A stretch of DNA of 64,000 bases, taken from Bog-473 sp963777485 (GTDB lineage: Bacteria > Actinomycetota > Acidimicrobiia > Acidimicrobiales > RAAP-2). Positions 60,121 to 64,000 of the stretch are shown one piece after another (within the stretch, counting starts at the first letter, position 1; each line of letters opens with the position of its first letter). Made by a program: the position numbers and the translations under genes. The stretch lies in the NCBI GenBank assembly GCA_963777485.1, contig CAVZQP010000002.1, positions 806,001 to 870,000 on the forward strand. Direction: 5' to 3'. Below the pieces are notes generated by a model. The model saw only the letters and a list, made by a program, of their open reading frames with translations, made no database searches and was not told where the DNA came from.

Positions 60121-60831
60121 ATGACGATCGACACGACCACCAACCGTCGCCCGGCATCGGCATCGGCATCGGCATCGGCGGGCGGCGATAGTGCAACCAG
60201 ACGCCTCCTGGCCTGCGGTGTAATAGCTGGACCTCTGTTCATCGTTGCATCCCTGGTCCAGGCCCTGGCCCGTCCCGGCTTCAACATCACCAAGAATGAG
60301 ATCAGCCTCCTCAGCCTTGGCAGTTCTGCTGGATGGATCCAAGTGCTCAACTTCTTGATTACCGGAGCACTGTTCATTGCGGCGGCCTTCGGCTTCCACA
60401 ATGTCATCAGAAGCGGTCCGGGCTCCCAGTGGGTGCCCCGCCTCCTGGGCGCGATCGGCGTCGGGATGGCAGCAGGCGGAATCTTCCGCGTAGATCCCAG
60501 TACGGGCTATCCGATTGGCACGCCGGCAGGAGCGTCGGCTACTGCCAACTGGCACGGACTACTCCACACCGTGTGTGGCAGCTTGGCCTTCCTTGCTCTC
60601 GTCGTTATGTGTTTCGTTCTTGCCCGTAGGTTCTCCGCCACCGGCCAACGAGGATGGGCGGTCGGCTCGAGGATCGTTGGGGTGTTCTGTGCCGTTGGCA
60701 TCGCTTCCGGTGGAGCGACGACCTTGGCTCTGTTTGTCGGTGTCGGTGCGGCCATGTTCTGGATAGCACTTGTGAGTCTGCATTTGGTTGTTGCACCAAC
60801 GCGGATAGCCGGACAGACAAAAGGAAGCTGA
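60121..60831 (+). CDS. DUF998-like integral membrane protein
   Basis: This 236-residue protein has about six transmembrane helices. After a Ser-Ala repeat tail (four copies of GGCATC at 60153-60176) comes LLACGVIAGPLFIVASLVQALARPGFNITKNEISLLSLG, a signature for DUF998, followed by NFLITGALFIAAAFGF and TANWHGLLHTVCGSLAFLALVVMCFVLARRF. Function unknown. AAAGGA precedes the ATG. Probably co-transcribed with the RibD-like gene. Confidence 0.87.
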   Translation: MTIDTTTNRRPASASASASAGGDSATRRLLACGVIAGPLFIVASLVQALARPGFNITKNEISLLSLGSSAGWIQVLNFLITGALFIAAAFGFHNVIRSGPGSQWVPRLLGAIGVGMAAGGIFRVDPSTGYPIGTPAGASATANWHGLLHTVCGSLAFLALVVMCFVLARRFSATGQRGWAVGSRIVGVFCAVGIASGGATTLALFVGVGAAMFWIALVSLHLVVAPTRIAGQTKGS

Positions 60832-61069
60832 CCAACGCGCCTCGTGACGACGTTTGTCACGGTGACCGGTCCTGCTGCCTGACACTCGCCGGCACCCCCC
60901 TTGAACTGGGGACTCCGCCCTGCGACGGTGTGGCGACCGACGGGCAGGAGGGCTGAGAACCGGCAGTTGGCGGTGCGGTCGATGGTGGCAAAATCGGTGC
61001 TGCAGCATCGCCGCACTGACCAGTCAGCCGCTCCACGGCGCGAACAGCGTCGGCGGCGAGCAACGTACC

Positions 61070-61537
61070 TCAGGTGAAGATGATGTGGCCCCCGGCCGCC
61101 TTCTCGTAGAACTCACCGACCGTGATGATGTCTTGCACTTGGTCGATGAAGTCGTTCTTCTCCAATCCGAAGAGGTCGACAGACGCCTTGCATGCATACA
61201 TCCCCGCACCGGTGTCGGCAATCATCTCGATGAACTCGGGAATGGAGGGGATGTCGAGCTTCTCCATCTTGTGGTTCATGTAGTGGGTCATGGCTGTCGA
61301 CACACCGGGGAGGCCGCCGGCCATCGTGGCGAGGTGCAGGCCCGGGTTGCCGACCGTCGCCAGCTTGATGTGCTCGTTGCGTGCCTTGTGGATGGCGTCG
61401 AGCCCGAAGAAGGTGAAGAAGAGGTTCGCCTCGATACCCTCGGCTCGTGCACCGTTGGTCATGATCAGTCCCGGGTAGATACCCTCGAGGGAACCCTTCG
61501 AGATGATGATCGAGACCTTTTCGATCGTGTCGCTCAT
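61070..61537 (-). CDS. DsrE-like sulfur-carrier family protein
   Basis: This 155-residue protein of the DsrE/DsrF/DrsH fold has VSIIISKGSLEGIYPGLIMTNGARAEGIEANLFFTFFGLDAI, then GAGMYACKASVDLFGL with a single conserved Cys near 117, and FYEKAAGGHIIFT at the end. Such proteins handle persulfide sulfur. It is the last gene of the sqr-dsrC-dsrE block and begins 11 bases after the DsrC-like gene. Confidence 0.88.
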   Translation of the reverse strand: MSDTIEKVSIIISKGSLEGIYPGLIMTNGARAEGIEANLFFTFFGLDAIHKARNEHIKLATVGNPGLHLATMAGGLPGVSTAMTHYMNHKMEKLDIPSIPEFIEMIADTGAGMYACKASVDLFGLEKNDFIDQVQDIITVGEFYEKAAGGHIIFT

Positions 61538-61548
61538 GGTGACTCCTT

Positions 61549-61866
61549 TCAGATGCAGCCGCGTGGCTTGGGGATGCCGGCGATCTTGGCGGCGACCTTC
61601 GCCGGACCCTTGGGGAAGAGCTGGTAGAGCTCTTTGATCGACACGCCGGAGGTCTTCCCCAGGACCCGGACCGTGGGCCCGGTCCCCTTGGCGAGGAACT
61701 CAGACCGCATGAAGCGAATGACTTGCCAGTGCGCATCGGAGAGTTCGTCGATTCCTTCACGACCCGCGAGCTCGGGGACCATGTCTTCGGTCCACTGTTC
61801 GGGTCGGACGAAGAAGCCCTCGTCGTTGAGCTCGACATCGGTTGTGGCAATGGTCACGGTCGACAT
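61549..61866 (-). CDS. DsrC/TusE-family sulfur-transfer protein
   Basis: This 105-residue protein has LNDEGFFVRPEQWTEDMVPELAGREGI, HWQVIRFMRSEF and the flexible C-terminal arm GIPKPRGCI, with penultimate Cys104. The second DsrC cysteine ten residues before is absent (Lys), which makes it TusE-like rather than a full DsrC. It would shuttle a persulfide. It starts three bases after the end of the SQR-like gene. Confidence 0.9.
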   Translation of the reverse strand: MSTVTIATTDVELNDEGFFVRPEQWTEDMVPELAGREGIDELSDAHWQVIRFMRSEFLAKGTGPTVRVLGKTSGVSIKELYQLFPKGPAKVAAKIAGIPKPRGCI

Positions 61867-61869
61867 AGC

Positions 61870-63129
61870 TCAGTCCTTTCTCGAACCGCTCGCTTGAGCG
61901 GGGATCTTTCCGGAGTGCGGCATGGCCGATCTGACCCCGGGGACATCTCGTCCCGGCAGCAAGCCGTGCCAGTAGAACCATTGGAACATGAGCTTGCCGA
62001 GGTGGTTGAGCCGGGACTCGGCCAGTAGGGGCAGACCGACGCCGCTCGGGTAGTGACCGGGGAGCGGCTCGGTGTCGTAGTTGAAGTCGATCAACAGGGC
62101 CTTGTGGAATCCGGTCTCGATGAAGCAGTTGGTGTGCCCGTCAAAGCTCTGATCGAGCGGCTCTCCCGCCAGGAAGCATCGAATGTTCTCGACCAGCACC
62201 TCGCCTTCGAAGTGTGTGACCGAACCTGCTTTGGACGCGGGGACATTCGCGGCGTCGCCGATCACGAAGACGTTGGGTGCAGCCTTGGATTGGAGGGTGT
62301 GCTCGTCGGTGGGTACGAAGTTCAACTCGTCGCCCAGACCCCGAGATCGGCCGACATAGGGAGCTCCGCCATGGAGTGGAACGACCACCGCGAGGTCGAA
62401 ATCCACCATCCGGGAGTCGTAACCGGTGAGATGTCCATCCACCCCGTCAATTTCCCCCGTGTTGAACTCGGTCACGAGATCGATGCCTTTGTCGGCCAGC
62501 ATCCCCGCCAGCCGAGCGGACGCAACGGGCTTGGTGAAGGCGCCGTCGAGCGGGGTCACATAGGTCAACTGCACCTGGTCACGAATGCCTCGCTCGTGGA
62601 AGTACCAGTCGGCCAGGAAACAGAACTCGAGCGGAGCGACGGGGCACTTTATGGGCATGTCGACCACGTTGACGACCAGGCGGCCACCCTCGAAGGTGGC
62701 CAGGGCTTCGCGCAGCGCTGCAGCTCCCTCGAGCGAGTAGAAGGTGAACACGTTGTCCATCCACCCGGCGCCGGTCAGCCCCTCGGTCTCCTCAGGCAGG
62801 AGCACGGCGCCGGTTGCCACCACGAGAACGTCGTAACCGAGGGTGGTTCCGTTCTCGAGGGTGACCCGGTTGGTTTCGACGTCGACACGGTCGATGGGGC
62901 TGTTCAGGTACTCGATCCCGTGATGGAGTTGGCGGCTCCTCGGCCGCACGATGTCGTCGGAGTTCGCAAGCCCGAATGGCACGAAGAGCAGACCCGGCTG
63001 GTAGACGTGCCGGTCGTCCTGGTCGATGACGGTGATCTCGGCCTCGGCTTCGGAGTACAGACGCCGTAACCGATTGGCTGTCAACGTTCCGCCCGTTCCG
63101 CCGCCCAAGATCACCACGCGATGTGCCAC
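61870..63129 (-). CDS. sqr: Sulfide:quinone oxidoreductase-like flavoprotein
   Basis: This 419-residue FAD protein has VVILGGGTGGTLTANRLRRL at the N-terminus, VYQPGLLFVPFG, LVVATGAVLLPEE, the PIKCPVAPLEF motif with Cys near 160, FVIGDAANVPASKAGSVTHFEGEVLVENI, and a second Cys in TNCFIETG near 335. The membrane-facing helical C-terminus is FQWFYWHGLLPGRDVP. SQR oxidises sulfide to polysulfide and reduces quinone. Adjacent DsrC- and DsrE-like genes support sulfur handling. Confidence 0.86.
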   Translation of the reverse strand: MAHRVVILGGGTGGTLTANRLRRLYSEAEAEITVIDQDDRHVYQPGLLFVPFGLANSDDIVRPRSRQLHHGIEYLNSPIDRVDVETNRVTLENGTTLGYDVLVVATGAVLLPEETEGLTGAGWMDNVFTFYSLEGAAALREALATFEGGRLVVNVVDMPIKCPVAPLEFCFLADWYFHERGIRDQVQLTYVTPLDGAFTKPVASARLAGMLADKGIDLVTEFNTGEIDGVDGHLTGYDSRMVDFDLAVVVPLHGGAPYVGRSRGLGDELNFVPTDEHTLQSKAAPNVFVIGDAANVPASKAGSVTHFEGEVLVENIRCFLAGEPLDQSFDGHTNCFIETGFHKALLIDFNYDTEPLPGHYPSGVGLPLLAESRLNHLGKLMFQWFYWHGLLPGRDVPGVRSAMPHSGKIPAQASGSRKD

Positions 63130-63234
63130 TAGTCACAGTCAACGTCCCAGCTGAGCCGGTGGTCAGGGGTCAAAGGTCCTACTCCCGGGTGACCATCGTC
63201 CCGATCGCGCCACGATCAGGTTCCGGGCGACGAC

Positions 63235-63918
63235 TCATTCGGGGCCGGGCTGGCCCAAACACTGGGACAGAAACTCCGTCAGACGTGAGGCGTCTCTGAC
63301 GATCGACAGCCCCTTGACGGGGTCCTTCGTGATGTCGAGCGACGGGCAGAACACGTCGTCGTCACCGCAGAAGAAGTGAGGTGAGCCAAGGACGCCACGC
63401 CGCTGGCCCTCGTGCCAGTCAGCCACCACGGCGGCGCGGTCGGATTCGTCCGGCATGGCGACACCCAGGTCATACGCCAGGTCCTCGAGCGTGACCTGGT
63501 CCGAGATGTCCCGGCCTTCCTCGAAGAGGGCATTTCGGAGTGCAAAGCTGACCTGCTCACCAACCTGGAGGTCGGTTCGGTAGGCCCGGTTAGCGAGAGC
63601 GAGGGCATCGAGCGTCGAGTTCGGGAAGCGAGTGAGGTCGAGGTGACGGAACAGACTCGGGGCGACCTGCTGGCGAAGCTCATTGGCGTGTTCCCTGGTA
63701 ACCGACGGGTCGAGTGGCGCCCCGTTCACCAACTCGAGCGGCCAGGCGCGGACCCAGATCGCCATGTCGGTGCGACCGGTCCGAGCGCGCTGGGCGTGGA
63801 TTGTCTGCAGTCCGACGTGGGCAAAGGGACACCAGATGTCGGCAAAGACCTCCATGACGGGACCTGATGTCGGGCTCATGGTGTCGCCGCTTCGATTCTG
63901 CTGCAGCCCATTGCTCAC
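63235..63918 (-). CDS. DsbA/FrnE-family oxidoreductase-like protein
   Basis: This 227-residue protein has a thioredoxin fold with an inserted helical domain: PVMEVFADIWCPFAHVGLQTI, in which only Cys (WCPFAH, CxxH) is present of the CxxC pair. Later PHFFCGDDDVFCP is a second element. It resembles the DsbA/2-hydroxychromene-2-carboxylate isomerase branch. The GTG at 63918 overlaps the stop of the upstream gene (GTGA); a shorter start at 63879 is possible. Same direction as the sqr block, 105 bases upstream. Confidence 0.82.
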   Translation of the reverse strand: MSNGLQQNRSGDTMSPTSGPVMEVFADIWCPFAHVGLQTIHAQRARTGRTDMAIWVRAWPLELVNGAPLDPSVTREHANELRQQVAPSLFRHLDLTRFPNSTLDALALANRAYRTDLQVGEQVSFALRNALFEEGRDISDQVTLEDLAYDLGVAMPDESDRAAVVADWHEGQRRGVLGSPHFFCGDDDVFCPSLDITKDPVKGLSIVRDASRLTEFLSQCLGQPGPE

Positions 63919-64000
63919 GCCAATTTCGTGAAGAGTCGTTGGACCTCATCGAGGGGATAGCCAGATTCAGCGGCCTCCTCGGGGTTCTCGAGGCAGTAGG
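63915..64000 (-). CDS. C-terminal fragment of a gene running off the window
   Basis: The last 28 codons (translation CLENPEEAAESGYPLDEVQRL then FTKLA) end with a TGA that overlaps the start of the DsbA-like gene. The rest lies beyond the window edge. No family can be named from this piece, but the overlap and clean frame suggest the same operon. Confidence 0.55.
   Translation of the reverse strand, partial: YCLENPEEAAESGYPLDEVQRLFTKLA

Overview
The window is a GC-rich chromosomal segment of an actinobacterium. Two WhiB proteins, a DivIVA-domain protein, a mycobacterial Sdh1-type succinate dehydrogenase, DUF385/F420-type oxidoreductases, a UPF0182 protein, frequent GTG starts and ATGA overlaps all point to that phylum. 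The mixture would suit the class Acidimicrobiia, but this is inferred from gene content only.

Positions 1-39500 look like ordinary core chromosome. One-carbon and purine genes come first (3' part of purH, folD, a cupin, metF), followed by two small conserved-looking unknowns, icd and mdh, an ACT-domain protein, a Gfo/Idh/MocA oxidoreductase and a COG4705 membrane protein. Next are a DinB-like protein, a GNAT protein, a DUF385 protein divergent from a TetR regulator, two small unknowns, an SDR and an SCP2-like protein. The sdhC-sdhA-sdhB operon runs leftward, divergent from a LysR gene. A compact arsenic locus follows (arsR divergent from arsI, an aquaporin and arsC). Then come a MoxR-type ATPase with a VWA partner, two whiB genes flanking a formiminotransferase-like gene, a DUF2342 protein, a catalytically dead HtrA-like protein, and a cell-envelope cluster (mreB-like, Lon/PDZ protease, DivIVA fusion, UPF0182).

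At 39561-39637 lies an initiator tRNA(fMet) gene. Its 3' 43 bases are repeated perfectly at 52019-52061 and with two changes at 56097-56139, without the rest of the tRNA. This is the footprint of site-specific integration into the tRNA: a first island of about 12.4 kb (39.64-52.06 kb) and a second, adjacent one of about 4.1 kb (52.06-56.14 kb). Short AATCCCAC-type repeats lie just inside the island ends, where integrase arm sites would be expected. No integrase is visible in either island. Island 1 carries an aldolase-like protein, a nitronate monooxygenase-like flavoprotein, two redoxin paralogues (one without its cysteine), cupins, a GH15 glucanase, VOC proteins, a disulfide-reductase-like flavoprotein, an F420/NADP-reductase-like protein and an SDR. 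Island 2 carries an ArsR / SRPBCC / DUF899 operon divergent from a DHA2 drug exporter.

From 56.1 kb to the end the content is mixed and sparser: a HAD phosphatase, a MarR regulator with a clear operator, an SDR, a RibD-like reductase and a DUF998 membrane protein. The last block is a leftward sulfur cluster (DsbA-like, sulfide:quinone-type oxidoreductase, DsrC/TusE-like, DsrE-like). All functional calls come from reading motifs and translated sequence by eye; no database search was run.
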